DNA from: Roseibium aggregatum
GTDB taxonomy: Bacteria; Pseudomonadota; Alphaproteobacteria; Rhizobiales; Stappiaceae
Length of the DNA stretch: 64,000 nucleotides
Direction: 5' to 3'
Assembly: GCF_014692675.1 (NCBI RefSeq)
Contig: NZ_JABFCZ010000004.1
Coordinates: 124,001 to 188,000, forward strand
Part shown: piece after piece, positions 1 through 8,418 of the stretch
Layout: each line of letters begins with the position of its first letter
Numbering within the stretch: the stretch's first letter is position 1
The notes under the pieces: model-generated
The model's database searches: none
Told to the model about the DNA's origin: nothing
What the model saw: only the letters and a program-made list of their open reading frames with translations
Position numbers and translations under genes: made by a program

Positions 1-1121
1 ACATCACCTCGCGCATCTGCGGCATCTGCCCGATCGCCTATATCATGAGCGCGAGCCAGGCCGTGGAACAAGCCGCCGGGGTTTCGGTGACACCCGAAAT
101 CCATGAGTTGCGCCGGCTGATCTATTGCGGCGAATGGATCCAGAGCCACGTGCTCCACGCCGCCATGCTGCACGCGCCCGATTTCCTCGGGCTGCACGAC
201 GCGATAAAGATCGCCGAGGTCAATCCGGACCTGGTCAAGACCGCGCTCCGGCTGAAGAAGATCGGCAACAGCCTGATGGAGGTGGTCGGCGGCCGCTCGG
301 TCCATCCGGTCAACACCCGTGTCGGCGGCTTCTATTCCGCACCGGACAAGGCCAAGGTCAAGGCGCTGCTGCCGGAACTGGAATGGGGCATTGCCGCCGC
401 GCGCGAAGTCGCGCTGGCCTTCGCAAAGTTTGATTTTCCCGATGACGAATACGACTATCACTTCGTCTCGCTGAAACACCCCGACACCTACGCGATCTGC
501 GAAGGCCGCCTTGCCTCCAACCGCGGCCTCGATATCGCCGTGTCGGAGTTCAACGACCATTTCGAGGAAGAGCACGTTGCGCGCTCCAACGCCTTGCACG
601 GGCGCATGCGCGACGGTTCCGCCTATCTGGTCGGCCCCCTGGCCCGCTATGCCAACAACTACGCACAGCTGACGGACGGCGCGAAAGAAACCGCAGCCCT
701 GTGTGGCCTCGGCGAGGTGGTGCGCAATCCGTTCAAGTCGATCCTAGTGCGCATGGTCGAGGTGCAATACGCCCTTGAGGAAGCCGCCCGGATCGTGCGC
801 GGCTACGAGGAACCGCGTCCCGCCTTCGTACCCGTCCCGCCGAAAGCCGGCGAAGGCCACGGCTGCACAGAGGCGCCGCGCGGCATCTGCTATCACAGCT
901 ACAAGGTGGACGACGACGGCCGCATCACCCACGCCCAGATCGTGCCGCCGACCTCACAGAACCAGCCGCAGATCGAGGCCGACCTGACCCGCGTCGTCGC
1001 CGCCAATAGGACCATGACCGACGCCGACCTGCAGTGGCGCTGCGAACAGACCATCCGCAACTACGACCCCTGCATCTCCTGCGCGACCCACTTCCTCAAG
1101 CTGACGGTCGAACGTGTCTGA
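1..1121 (+). CDS. Cytosolic group 3b-type [NiFe] hydrogenase large (alpha) subunit, 5' truncated by the window edge
   Basis: The frame is open from base 3 with no start codon, so the N-terminus lies outside the window. The first visible residues hold the proximal Ni-binding motif RICGIC, and the C-terminus holds the distal motif DPCISCATH, followed by nine residues (FLKLTVERV) that would be cut off after nickel insertion. The segment just after the L1 motif (AVEQ..., IHELRRL, GEWIQSHVLH) resembles bacterial sulfhydrogenase/NADP-linked group 3b alpha subunits rather than membrane uptake enzymes. The other subunits should lie to the left. All four cysteine ligands are visible, so the part seen looks functional. 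The exact subgroup is inferred from sequence memory. Confidence 0.85.
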   Translation, partial: ITSRICGICPIAYIMSASQAVEQAAGVSVTPEIHELRRLIYCGEWIQSHVLHAAMLHAPDFLGLHDAIKIAEVNPDLVKTALRLKKIGNSLMEVVGGRSVHPVNTRVGGFYSAPDKAKVKALLPELEWGIAAAREVALAFAKFDFPDDEYDYHFVSLKHPDTYAICEGRLASNRGLDIAVSEFNDHFEEEHVARSNALHGRMRDGSAYLVGPLARYANNYAQLTDGAKETAALCGLGEVVRNPFKSILVRMVEVQYALEEAARIVRGYEEPRPAFVPVPPKAGEGHGCTEAPRGICYHSYKVDDDGRITHAQIVPPTSQNQPQIEADLTRVVAANRTMTDADLQWRCEQTIRNYDPCISCATHFLKLTVERV

Positions 1122-1148
1122 GACGGGATTTTCCTTTGGCAAAGCCGG

Positions 1149-1262
1149 CCCCCTCTCCCATGGGGAGAGGGTTGGGGTGAGGGGCGCAAAACTCTCAGGG
1201 ATACGGATAGGCTACATCCCCTCACCCGGAGCTGCGCTCCGACCTCTCCCAATGGGAGAGGT
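1149..1262. repeat. Intergenic palindromic repeat A
   Basis: Two inverted arms rich in CCTCTCCC/GGGAGAGG and CCCCTCACC/GGTGAGGGG flank a short spacer. The left arm is about 1150-1184 and the right arm about 1217-1262. The transcript would fold into a long hairpin just after the large-subunit stop codon, so it may also end or protect that mRNA. Such elements are common between genes in Hyphomicrobiales. Confidence 0.75.
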
Positions 1263-1312
1263 AACTTGGGGCATATCTGGCGTTGTTTTATATACGGCCG
1301 CTTTGCCTGGAC

Positions 1313-1464
1313 TCCCCTCTCCCCCCTTGAGGGGGAGATGTCACCGAGCAAGCGGACAGAGGGAGGTGTCCGACCTTCCGGCATGAACCAACGCCCGAAT
1401 ACGAAACAAACACCGCACCCCCCCTCTGTCACCTTTGGTGACATCTCCCCCTTAAGGGGGGAGA
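1313..1464. repeat. Intergenic palindromic repeat B
   Basis: A second, unrelated inverted repeat. The left arm (about 1313-1366) contains CCCTTGAGGGGGAGATGTCACC and a CAGAGGGAGG tail. The right arm (about 1412-1464) contains the reverse complement, with TGACATCTCCCCCTTAAGG. Each arm is itself palindromic around TTGAGG/TTAAGG. No gene is supported inside it. Confidence 0.75.
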
Positions 1465-1501
1465 CGGGTGCAAGTGGCACGTCCATTCCTCACACACGGT
1501 T

Positions 1502-1540
1502 ATCATCCCGGTGCGAGCGCAGCGAGAGACCGGGATCCAG
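1502..1540. repeat. Intergenic repeat C, copy 1
   Basis: The unit TCATCCCGG...CGCAGCGAGAGACCGGGATCC is a small imperfect palindrome. A related unit occurs at 22645-22686 and, inverted, at 22735-22774. It is a dispersed intergenic element. No coding role is seen. Confidence 0.65.
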
Positions 1541-1574
1541 TACCCCCGGTGTCTCTTTAAGCCGCCGGGGCATG

Positions 1575-1624
1575 TGTCAACCATGTCTCCGAACACCTGT
1601 CAGCTATGTCCCCGGTCCGTACCC
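1575..1624. mobile_element. Possible solo insertion-sequence end (IS481-like), remnant
   Basis: The stretch begins TGTCAACCATGTCTCCG and holds a second ATGTCCCCG direct copy about 23 bases on. This resembles the terminal inverted repeats of IS481-family elements as I remember them. No transposase gene and no second end are visible nearby, so at most it is a relic. An ordinary intergenic repeat is the alternative. Confidence 0.25.
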
Positions 1625-1685
1625 TGGCAGGGATGACACGGGGGAAACGGCAAGGCCTTCCCCGAATACGGCGAGAACATAAGAA

Positions 1686-2144
1686 GTGCCCGGCAACCCT
1701 CAGCCGCTGATCGTCGGCGTCGGCAATGCCCTGCGCGGCGATGACGGTGTCGGACCGTTCGTCGCCGAGGCGCTCGCCGCAAAGGGCCTTGCCGCCCACG
1801 TCCATGCCGGCGACGGTACGGGACTGATCGATCTGTTTCAGACCCATGACGAGATTATCCTGGTCGATGCGACGCGCAGCGGCGTTGACGCCGGAACGCT
1901 GATCGTTCTCGATGCGATCGCGGAAAAGCTGCCGGCCGACCTGTTCCATTATTCCACCCACCGTTTCGGTCTTGCGGAAGCGGTCGAGACGGCCCGCGCC
2001 CTTGGCGCCCTGCCGCAAAGCCTGCTGGTCTACGGCATCGAAGGCGCCGATTTCAGCGCCGGCGACCGCCTGTCTCCGGCCGTGCGGGAAACGGCGGAAA
2101 AGCTGATCGCCCGGATCGCCGAAACGCTTCCGAAAAACGTCTGA
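1686..2144 (+). CDS. Hydrogenase maturation endopeptidase (HycI/HoxW-type) for the group 3b enzyme
   Basis: This 152-residue protein has the M52 peptidase pattern: GVGNALRGDDGVG at residues 11-23, an acidic residue at D61 (ILVDATRSG) and a histidine at H92 (STHRFG). These match the three metal-sensing ligands of the HybD/HycI fold. It should remove the C-terminal tail of a nickel-loaded large subunit. A second protease, hupD, sits in the uptake cluster, so this one most likely serves the large subunit at 1-1121. The start is GTG and the ribosome site is weak. The gap to its presumed substrate gene is filled with repeats. Confidence 0.85.
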   Translation: MPGNPQPLIVGVGNALRGDDGVGPFVAEALAAKGLAAHVHAGDGTGLIDLFQTHDEIILVDATRSGVDAGTLIVLDAIAEKLPADLFHYSTHRFGLAEAVETARALGALPQSLLVYGIEGADFSAGDRLSPAVRETAEKLIARIAETLPKNV

Positions 2145-2158
2145 GATCCTGTTTCAGG

Positions 2159-2199
2159 CTGGAAACACGCTTTCCAGTTCGGCTGGAAAACTGCCAGCC
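2159..2199 (+). promoter_or_regulatory. Candidate activator-binding (enhancer) site of hupS: CTGGAAA-N5-TTTCCAG plus a third half-site
   Basis: A perfect inverted repeat CTGGAAA (2159-2165) and TTTCCAG (2171-2177) is followed by another CTGGAAA (2183-2189) inside the hairpin-like GGCTGG...CCAGCC. It lies about 75-115 bases upstream of the -24 box at 2274, where NtrC-family activators such as HoxA usually bind. Binding by HoxA is inferred from position only. Confidence 0.5.
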
Positions 2200-2273
2200 G
2201 GCGTCCGCCCTCCATCGACGTCAATCGCGCCAAAAAACCCATAAGCCATTGAAATACATGAATTCAGACGGTC

Positions 2274-2289
2274 TGGCATAGCGGTTGCT
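2274..2289 (+). promoter_or_regulatory. Sigma54 (-24/-12) promoter of hupSLEC
   Basis: TGGCAT at 2274-2279 and TTGCT at 2285-2289 place GG and GC exactly ten bases apart, as in the sigma54 consensus. It is about 75 bases upstream of the hupS start. It fits the NtrC-type activator HoxA encoded in the same island and rhizobial hup promoters that depend on RpoN. Confidence 0.8.
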
Positions 2290-2365
2290 TTGCTCCTCCC
2301 GGACGCGTGCGAGCTCATCGCACATTTTTTGGGGGCCAAAAGAGGCAAGCGGAGGAAAAGCCCGA

Positions 2366-3442
2366 ATGACAGAAACCTTTTACGACGTGATGCGTCGGCA
2401 GGGGATTACCCGCCGAAGTTTCCTGAAATTCTGTTCGCTGACGGCGGCGGCGCTCGGGCTCGGCCCGAGCTTTGCGCCGAAGATCGCCGAGGCGATGGAA
2501 AACAAGCCGCGCATTCCGGTGCTGTGGCTGCACGGGCTGGAATGCACCTGCTGCTCGGAGAGCTTCATCCGCTCCGCCCATCCGCTGGCCAAGGACGTCA
2601 TCCTGTCGATGATCTCGCTCGACTATGACGACACGATCATGGCGGCTGCCGGTCACCAGGCGGAAGCGATCATCGACGAGACCATCGAGAAATACGACGG
2701 CAACTACATTCTCGCCTGCGAGGGCAACCCGCCGCTCAACCAGGACGGCATGAGCTGCATCATCGCCGGCAAACCTTATCTGGAACAGCTGAAGAAGGCA
2801 GCCGATCACTGCAAGGCAATCATCTCCTGGGGCTCCTGCGCCTCCTGGGGCTGCGTCCAGGCCGCCCGGCCGAACCCGACCCAGGCGACGCCGATCCACA
2901 AGGTGCCGGGACTGGCGCCGAAGCCGATCATCAAGGTGCCCGGCTGCCCGCCGATCGCCGAGGTCATGACCGCGGTGATCACCTATATCCTGACCTTCGA
3001 ACGGTTCCCGGAACTCGACCGGCAGGGCCGGCCGAAAATGTTCTATTCCCAGCGCATCCACGACAAGTGCTACCGCCGGCCCCATTTCGACGCCGGCCAG
3101 TTCGTGGAAGCCTTCGACGACGAGGGCGCGCGCAAGGGCTACTGTCTTTACAAGGTCGGCTGCAAGGGTCCGACCACCTACAACGCCTGCTCCACCGTGC
3201 GCTGGAACGGCGGCCTGTCCTTCCCGATCCAGTCCGGCCATCCCTGCTTCGGCTGTTCGGAAGACGGCTTCTGGGACAAGGGTTCCTTCTATGACCGCCT
3301 GACCGACATCCACGGCTTCGGCATCGAGGCCAACGCCGACAAGATCGGCGGCACTGCCGCCGTCGTCGTCGGCGCGGCTGCAGCGGCCCATGCCGGGATC
3401 AGCGCCATCAAGCGCGCGCGCTACAAGGGGGGAGACGAATAA
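2366..3442 (+). CDS. hupS: Uptake [NiFe] hydrogenase small subunit, O2-tolerant type
   Basis: This 358-residue iron-sulfur subunit passes electrons from the NiFe site to cytochrome b at the periplasmic face. A Tat signal (R16-R17-S-F-L-K) ends in AEA at residue 43. The start at 2366 has a GGAGG box and gives the usual Tat leader. Around the proximal cluster there are C60, C62, C63 (ECTCC), C158, C163 (SCASWGC) and C194. The extra cysteines C62 and C163 replace the glycines of standard enzymes and are the mark of the [4Fe-3S] cluster in O2-tolerant hydrogenases. A hydrophobic C-terminal stretch ([11 protein letters not shown]) would anchor it. The stop overlaps hupL by one base. Confidence 0.95.
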   Translation: MTETFYDVMRRQGITRRSFLKFCSLTAAALGLGPSFAPKIAEAMENKPRIPVLWLHGLECTCCSESFIRSAHPLAKDVILSMISLDYDDTIMAAAGHQAEAIIDETIEKYDGNYILACEGNPPLNQDGMSCIIAGKPYLEQLKKAADHCKAIISWGSCASWGCVQAARPNPTQATPIHKVPGLAPKPIIKVPGCPPIAEVMTAVITYILTFERFPELDRQGRPKMFYSQRIHDKCYRRPHFDAGQFVEAFDDEGARKGYCLYKVGCKGPTTYNACSTVRWNGGLSFPIQSGHPCFGCSEDGFWDKGSFYDRLTDIHGFGIEANADKIGGTAAVVVGAAAAAHAGISAIKRARYKGGDE

Positions 3443-5241
3443 TGACAACCAGGCAGACACCCAACGGGTTCAATCTCGACACCTCCGGCCAGCGCGTCGT
3501 CGTCGATCCGGTCACCCGCATCGAAGGTCACATGCGCTGCGAGGTGAACATCGACGAGGAAAACGTCATCCGCAACGCGGTTTCCACCGGCACCATGTGG
3601 CGCGGTCTGGAAGTGATCCTGAAAGGCCGTGACCCGCGCGACGCCTGGGCCTTCACCCAGCGCATCTGCGGCGTGTGCACCGGCACCCACGCGCTCACCT
3701 CCGTGCGCGCCGTGGAAGATGCGCTCAAGATCGACATCCCGGAAAACGCCAACTCGATCCGCAACATCATGCAGCTGTCGCTGCAGGTACACGATCACCT
3801 AGTGCACTTCTATCACCTGCACGCGCTCGACTGGGTCAACCCGGTCAATGCGCTCAAGGCGGACCCGAAGGCGACCTCGCAGCTACAACAGACGATTTCG
3901 CCGCATAATCCCAAGTCGTCGCCGGGCTATTTCCGGGACGTCCAGAACCGGCTGAAGAAGTTCGTCGAATCCGGCCAGCTCGGTCCGTTCAAGAACGGCT
4001 ACTGGACCAATCCGGCCTATCTGCTGCCGCCGGAAGCCGACCTGATGGCCGTGACCCATTATCTGGAAGCGCTCGATTTCCAGAAAGAGATCATGACCAC
4101 GCGCACGATCTTCGGCGGCAAGGACACCCATCCGAACTGGCTTGTCGGCGGCGTGCCCTGTGCCATCAACATCGACGGTGACATGGCTGCCGGTGCGCCG
4201 GTCAACATGGACCGGCTGAACTATGTCTCCGGCGTCATCGACCGCACTCTGGACTTCGTGAAGAACGTCTACATCCCCGACCTGTTCGCCATCGCCCAGT
4301 TCTACAAGGGCTGGCTCTACGGCGGCGGACTGTCCGGCCAGAGCGTGCTTGCCTATGGCGACATCCCGGACAAGGCCAACGACTATTCGGCCGGCAACCT
4401 TTTGATGCCGCAAGGCGCGATTATCGACGGCAACCTCAAGGAAGTGCACGAGATCGATCTCCGCGATCCGGAACAGATCCAGGAATTCGTGCCCCACTCC
4501 TGGTATGCCTATCCGGACGAAAAGAGCGGGCTGCACCCCTGGGACGGCATCACCGAGCCGAACTACGCGCTCGGGCCCAACCTGATCGGCACGAAGACCA
4601 ACATCGTCAACATCGACGAGAGCGCGAAATATTCCTGGATCAAGGCGCCGCGCTGGCGCGGTCACGCGATGGAGGTCGGGCCGCTCGCCCGTTACGTCGT
4701 CGGCTACGCCCAGGGTCATGAATATTTCACCGAGCAGATCAACCGGACGCTGAAGACGCTCGACGTGCCGGTCACCGCCCTGTTCTCCACCCTCGGCCGC
4801 ACCGCGGCCCGGGCGCTGGAATGCGAGTGGGCGGCGGAAATGCAGCGCTACTTCATGGACAAGCTGATCGCCAACATCAAGGCCGGCGACTCCGCCACCG
4901 CCAACGTGGAGAAGTTCGATCCCGCAACCTGGCCGACAGAGGTCAAGGGCGTCGGCTTCACCGAAGCGCCACGCGGTGCACTGGCGCACTGGATCAAGAT
5001 CAAGGACACCAAGATCGACAACTACCAGTGCGTCGTACCCACCACCTGGAACGGCAGCCCGCGCGACAATGACGGCAACATCGGCGCCTTCGAAGCCTCG
5101 CTCATGAACACCAAGGTGGAGCGGCCGGAAGAACCCGTCGAAATCCTGCGTACCCTGCATTCCTTCGACCCGTGCCTTGCCTGCTCCACCCATGTCATGG
5201 GTCCGGACGGCGAGGAACTGGCCGAAGTCAAGGTGCGCTGA
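3442..5241 (+). CDS. hupL: Uptake [NiFe] hydrogenase large subunit
   Basis: This 599-residue catalytic subunit oxidises H2. The nickel ligands are visible as C76 and C79 (RICGVC) and C578 and C581 (DPCLACSTH). The 15 residues after H584 are the tail removed by HupD. It has no signal of its own and would cross the membrane with Tat-bearing HupS. With hupS, hupC and the accessory genes it forms a membrane H2:quinone oxidoreductase of group 1d type. It is close to full family length and shows nothing aberrant. Confidence 0.96.
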   Translation: MTTRQTPNGFNLDTSGQRVVVDPVTRIEGHMRCEVNIDEENVIRNAVSTGTMWRGLEVILKGRDPRDAWAFTQRICGVCTGTHALTSVRAVEDALKIDIPENANSIRNIMQLSLQVHDHLVHFYHLHALDWVNPVNALKADPKATSQLQQTISPHNPKSSPGYFRDVQNRLKKFVESGQLGPFKNGYWTNPAYLLPPEADLMAVTHYLEALDFQKEIMTTRTIFGGKDTHPNWLVGGVPCAINIDGDMAAGAPVNMDRLNYVSGVIDRTLDFVKNVYIPDLFAIAQFYKGWLYGGGLSGQSVLAYGDIPDKANDYSAGNLLMPQGAIIDGNLKEVHEIDLRDPEQIQEFVPHSWYAYPDEKSGLHPWDGITEPNYALGPNLIGTKTNIVNIDESAKYSWIKAPRWRGHAMEVGPLARYVVGYAQGHEYFTEQINRTLKTLDVPVTALFSTLGRTAARALECEWAAEMQRYFMDKLIANIKAGDSATANVEKFDPATWPTEVKGVGFTEAPRGALAHWIKIKDTKIDNYQCVVPTTWNGSPRDNDGNIGAFEASLMNTKVERPEEPVEILRTLHSFDPCLACSTHVMGPDGEELAEVKVR

Positions 5242-5254
5242 GGGAGGAAAGATC

Positions 5255-5827
5255 ATGTCGAACGCAATGAAAACCACACTCGCCTTCGTCGGGATCGCCG
5301 CGGTCGCCGTTTCGCCGGCGCTGGCGCATACCGGAGGCGTCGTCACGGGCTTCGGGGCCGGGGTGTCCCACCCCGTCCTCGGCGTCGATCACCTGCTGGC
5401 CATGGTCGCCGTCGGGCTCTGGTCGGCGGCACAGCCAAGGGAAAAGGCCTGGCAGGCACCGGTCCTGTTCGTACTCCTGCTTGCCGCCGGAGCGGGCCTC
5501 GGCCTTGCCGCCATGCCGCTTCCGTTTGTCGAGCCGGGCATTCTCGCCTCGATCTTCGGGCTCGCTGTTCTGCTCGTGGCAGGCCGCCGCATCCCGTCGA
5601 CGTTCGCACTGACCGTCATCGGCATCTTCGCGTTGTTGCACGGCCATGCTCATGGGGCGGAAGCCGCGGGCGCGATCGGCGCCTATATGGCCGGTTTCCT
5701 TATCACAAGTGCCGCCCTGCACCTGACCGGCTATGGCGTCGGCCGGGTTCTCGCAACCACACGGCACGGCCTTGCCGCATCGGGCCTGGCGGTTCTCACC
5801 GCCGGCCTCGTGCTCGCCGGCGGATAG
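5255..5827 (+). CDS. hupE: HupE/UreJ-family nickel permease
   Basis: This 190-residue membrane protein starts with a signal-like hydrophobic segment ending in ALAH. The family motif HPVLGVDHLLAM is at residues 39-50, and a second polar patch HGHAHG follows. About six membrane spans are expected. HupE proteins of rhizobia take up Ni2+ for hydrogenase. The ATG at 5255 follows a GGGAGGAAA box. It sits between hupL and hupC, whereas in Rhizobium leguminosarum it follows hupD. Confidence 0.9.
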   Translation: MSNAMKTTLAFVGIAAVAVSPALAHTGGVVTGFGAGVSHPVLGVDHLLAMVAVGLWSAAQPREKAWQAPVLFVLLLAAGAGLGLAAMPLPFVEPGILASIFGLAVLLVAGRRIPSTFALTVIGIFALLHGHAHGAEAAGAIGAYMAGFLITSAALHLTGYGVGRVLATTRHGLAASGLAVLTAGLVLAGG

Positions 5828-5836
5828 GAGGGCGCG

Positions 5837-6547
5837 ATGACCGTTGAGACCACCGCCCACAAGGAAGAGGCCGTCTATGTCTATGAGGCCCCGGTGCGCA
5901 TCTGGCACTGGGTCAATGCCCTGGCGATCCTCGTCCTCGGCGTCACCGGATACCTGATCGGGTCGCCGTTGCCGTCCATCCATGGCGAGCCGTCGTTCCA
6001 CTTCCTGTTCGGCTGGATCCGGTTCCTGCATTTTACCGCCGGCTACATCCTGGCCGTCGGCATTCTGCTCCGGATCTACTGGGCCTTCGTCGGCAACAAG
6101 CATGCCCGGCAGATCTTCCTGCCGCCGGTCTGGCGGGGGAGCTTCTGGAAGGAACTCGTTCACGAGGTCAAGTGGTATGCCATGATCACCCGTGCGCCGA
6201 TGAAATACGCCGGCCACAATCCGCTCGCGACGATCGTCATGCATGTCATGTTCGTCTGGACGATCGTCTTCATGATCGTCACCGGCTTCGCGCTCTACGG
6301 CGAAGGCACCGGAATGGGCTCCTGGCAGTACACGATGTTCTCAAGCTGGGTCATTCCCCTGTTCGGCCAGAGCCAGGACGTTCATACCTGGCATCACCTG
6401 GGCCTGTGGGTGATCGTGTGCTTCGTCATCGTCCACGTCTATGCCGCTGTCCGCGAGGACATCATGTCCCGGCAGTCGATCATCTCCTCGATGTTCTCCG
6501 GCTGGCGGACCTTCCGGGATGACAAGCCGATGGATGACCGGCACTGA
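5837..6547 (+). CDS. hupC: Hydrogenase b-type cytochrome subunit
   Basis: This 236-residue integral membrane dihaem cytochrome (Ni/Fe-hydrogenase b-type) anchors HupSL and hands electrons to quinone. It has four main hydrophobic spans. Candidate haem-ligand histidines lie in RIWHWVN, RFLHFTAGY, VMHVMFVW and TWHHLGLW/VHVYAAVRED. Its start is eight bases behind the hupE stop with a GGAGGG box. It is the last gene of the first hup operon and is followed by a strong terminator. Confidence 0.93.
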   Translation: MTVETTAHKEEAVYVYEAPVRIWHWVNALAILVLGVTGYLIGSPLPSIHGEPSFHFLFGWIRFLHFTAGYILAVGILLRIYWAFVGNKHARQIFLPPVWRGSFWKELVHEVKWYAMITRAPMKYAGHNPLATIVMHVMFVWTIVFMIVTGFALYGEGTGMGSWQYTMFSSWVIPLFGQSQDVHTWHHLGLWVIVCFVIVHVYAAVREDIMSRQSIISSMFSGWRTFRDDKPMDDRH

Positions 6548-6579
6548 CTTTATTCAGACTGTGCGCATCACAGTTCCCT

Positions 6580-6612
6580 GCGGCGGGACCGGTTCGGTTC
6601 CGCCGCTTTTTT
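6580..6612 (+). terminator. Rho-independent terminator of hupSLEC
   Basis: An 11-base-pair stem (GCGGCGGGACC with GGTTCCGCCGC, one G-U pair) and a five-base loop are followed by six T. It separates the structural operon from the maturation genes. Confidence 0.92.
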
Positions 6613-6796
6613 GTTCCGGATTGGATTCCTCGTTTCCAATCGGGGCTGCCTGGGCGGCTTCCTGGAACCGGCCTTCAATCACGATTGGATACTTTCTTTC
6701 CATTTATTTTTCAAAACGGATACTATTTAAACATACAGATATCGTCTTTTGATGAAAAATACTGAAAAAACAACAAGATAAGAACCGCCAAAGGTC

Positions 6797-6811
6797 TGGC
6801 ACAGCTCTTGC
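6797..6811 (+). promoter_or_regulatory. Sigma54 (-24/-12) promoter of hupD and the downstream maturation genes
   Basis: TGGCAC at 6797-6802 and TTGC at 6808-6811, with GG and GC ten bases apart, match the consensus very well. An A+T-rich stretch (about 6680-6785) precedes it and could bend. The 6548-6918 gap holds only this promoter, the hupC terminator and weak inverted repeats (TTGGA/TCCAA at 6621-6639, TTCCTGGAA at 6659-6667). Confidence 0.82.
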
Positions 6812-6918
6812 GATACCTGTTTTGTCCCGCACGTTCATGAAGCGCTTCGAATGCGCCGGCGGGGCAGAGGATTGCATCACACCCATTGGGAGGTGACTGC
6901 AAGAGGGAGGAATGCATT

Positions 6919-7611
6919 GTGACGTCTGACGCACCTGCCGTGCTCGTTCTCGGCATCGGAAACCTGTTGTGGGCCGACGAAGGCTTCGGCGTTCGCGCGG
7001 TCGAGGAATTCCATCGCCACTACGAAACGCCGGACAATGTCCGCGTCATGGACGGCGGCACTCAAGGCGTCTATCTCGTCCAGCACATACGCGATGCCGA
7101 CATCCTGATCGTCTTCGACGCGGTCGACTACGGCCTGCCGCCCGGAACGTTGAAGCGGGTCGAAGGGTCGGAAGTCCCGAAATTCCTCGGTGCCAAGAAG
7201 ATCTCCCTGCACCAGACCGGCTTTCAGGAAGTGCTCGCCATGTCGGAGATGCTGGGCGACTACCCCGACCATCTGCTGCTCATCGGCGTCCAGCCGGTGG
7301 AGCTCGAAGACTACGGCGGCAGCCTCAGGCCCGCGGTCAAGGCGCAGATCGGCCCTTCCATCGATCTTGCCCTTTCCTTCCTGAAGGAACATGGCGTTTC
7401 CGTCTCCCCGCGCAGCCGCCCGCTCGGCGAAGACGACACCATTGCCTCCCTGGAAATGACCCTAGGCCGCTACGAGACCGGACGGCCGGACGAGACCCAG
7501 GCTGTCCGCCATGGTGACAGCCGGGTGATCGCCGATGACCGCTGGCGCGGGCCGGAAGACTTCGAGGCGGAAATGGAACGGCTCGTCAACACCACGGCGG
7601 GGTCGACCTGA
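6919..7611 (+). CDS. hupD: Hydrogenase maturation endopeptidase for HupL
   Basis: This 230-residue M52-family protease cuts the C-terminal tail of HupL after nickel insertion. E21, D67 and H98 correspond one-to-one with the metal ligands E16, D62 and H93 of E. coli HybD. The GTG at 6919 is chosen because AGGGAGG lies eight bases upstream and the protein then begins just before the LGIGNLLWADEG core. The C-terminal extension past residue 170 is longer than in many HupD proteins and is rich in charged residues. It opens the second operon. Confidence 0.93.
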   Translation: MTSDAPAVLVLGIGNLLWADEGFGVRAVEEFHRHYETPDNVRVMDGGTQGVYLVQHIRDADILIVFDAVDYGLPPGTLKRVEGSEVPKFLGAKKISLHQTGFQEVLAMSEMLGDYPDHLLLIGVQPVELEDYGGSLRPAVKAQIGPSIDLALSFLKEHGVSVSPRSRPLGEDDTIASLEMTLGRYETGRPDETQAVRHGDSRVIADDRWRGPEDFEAEMERLVNTTAGST

Positions 7612-7931
7612 TGTGCATAGGCGTCCCCATGCAGGTGCTTTCCGTTTCCGGACTGACCGCCCGATGCCGGAGCCGAACCGCGGAACAGGTGATCGATCTC
7701 AGCCTCGTCGGCGAGGTCGCGCCGGGGACCTGGCTGATGGTGTTTCTGGGCGCTGCCCGCGAGGTCCTCACCGAGGAAGCGGCAAGACAATCAGCCGACG
7801 CGATCGAAGCACTGGAAATGGCCATGCGCGGAGAAACGGATTTCGAGCATCTCTTCGCCGACCTGATCGACCGGGAACCGACCCTGCCGGACTTCCTGCA
7901 GCCCGCCGTTGCGAAACCCTCCAACCCTTGA
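7611..7931 (+). CDS. hupF: HypC-family hydrogenase chaperone HupF
   Basis: This 106-residue protein begins MCIGVP, the family signature in which C2 holds the Fe(CN)2CO precursor. It is a paralogue of HypC (12465-12719). In Rhizobium leguminosarum HupF works with HupK on HupL and protects it when O2 is present. The start codon overlaps the hupD stop by one base, so translation is probably coupled. Confidence 0.92.
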   Translation: MCIGVPMQVLSVSGLTARCRSRTAEQVIDLSLVGEVAPGTWLMVFLGAAREVLTEEAARQSADAIEALEMAMRGETDFEHLFADLIDREPTLPDFLQPAVAKPSNP

Positions 7932-7941
7932 GGCAAAACTC

Positions 7942-8376
7942 ATGTTTTCACCGCTATTGCAATCGATCATCGACCGGGAAGGCTATGACGTCGTCACTCA
8001 TGACACCCTGGACGAGATCGCCCAGGCCCATGACTTCGTCATGCTGTTCTTCGCCGGCGACGCGGCGCGTCTGGCGGAAAGCAACGATGTCGCCGTTGTC
8101 CTGCCGGAACTCGACAAGGCGCTCGGCGGGCATGTCACACCCTTGATCGTTTCCCGCGACAGCGAGCGGGAGTTGCAGCGCCGCTATCTCTTCAATGCCT
8201 TTCCGGCAATCGTGTTCCTGCGCCGCGGCGACTATCTCGGCGTCCTGCAGGGCATTCTCGACTGGGCCGATTACCAGGTCCAGATCCCGGAAATCCTGGC
8301 GCGCGAGCCGAGCGATCCGCCGCCATTCAAATTCCCAGACGGTTGCGGCGTAGCGCCAGAGGGCCTGACCCACTGA
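7942..8376 (+). CDS. hupG: HyaE/HupG-family thioredoxin-fold chaperone
   Basis: This 144-residue protein resembles HupG/HyaE, a thioredoxin fold without a redox CxxC pair, thought to handle the Tat-borne small subunit. Visible features are FVMLFFAGD and RYLFNAFPAIVFLRRGDYLG, the usual core of the family. I chose ATG 7942, which has GAGG eight bases upstream. An in-frame TTG at 7909 would overlap hupF. Confidence 0.85.
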   Translation: MFSPLLQSIIDREGYDVVTHDTLDEIAQAHDFVMLFFAGDAARLAESNDVAVVLPELDKALGGHVTPLIVSRDSERELQRRYLFNAFPAIVFLRRGDYLGVLQGILDWADYQVQIPEILAREPSDPPPFKFPDGCGVAPEGLTH

Positions 8377-8418
8377 TCTTCGGGTGCACAGTTTCTAATT
8401 TGAGGGAGAGGACGGAAC

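Noticed and set aside
1061-1682. Several open frames of 90-140 codons in the repeat block
   Set aside because: They translate palindromic repeats on both strands, yielding Pro/Ser/Arg-rich strings without start signals.
3883-5346. 487-codon minus-strand frame opposite hupL
   Set aside because: A shadow of hupL. It has no homology or start signal.
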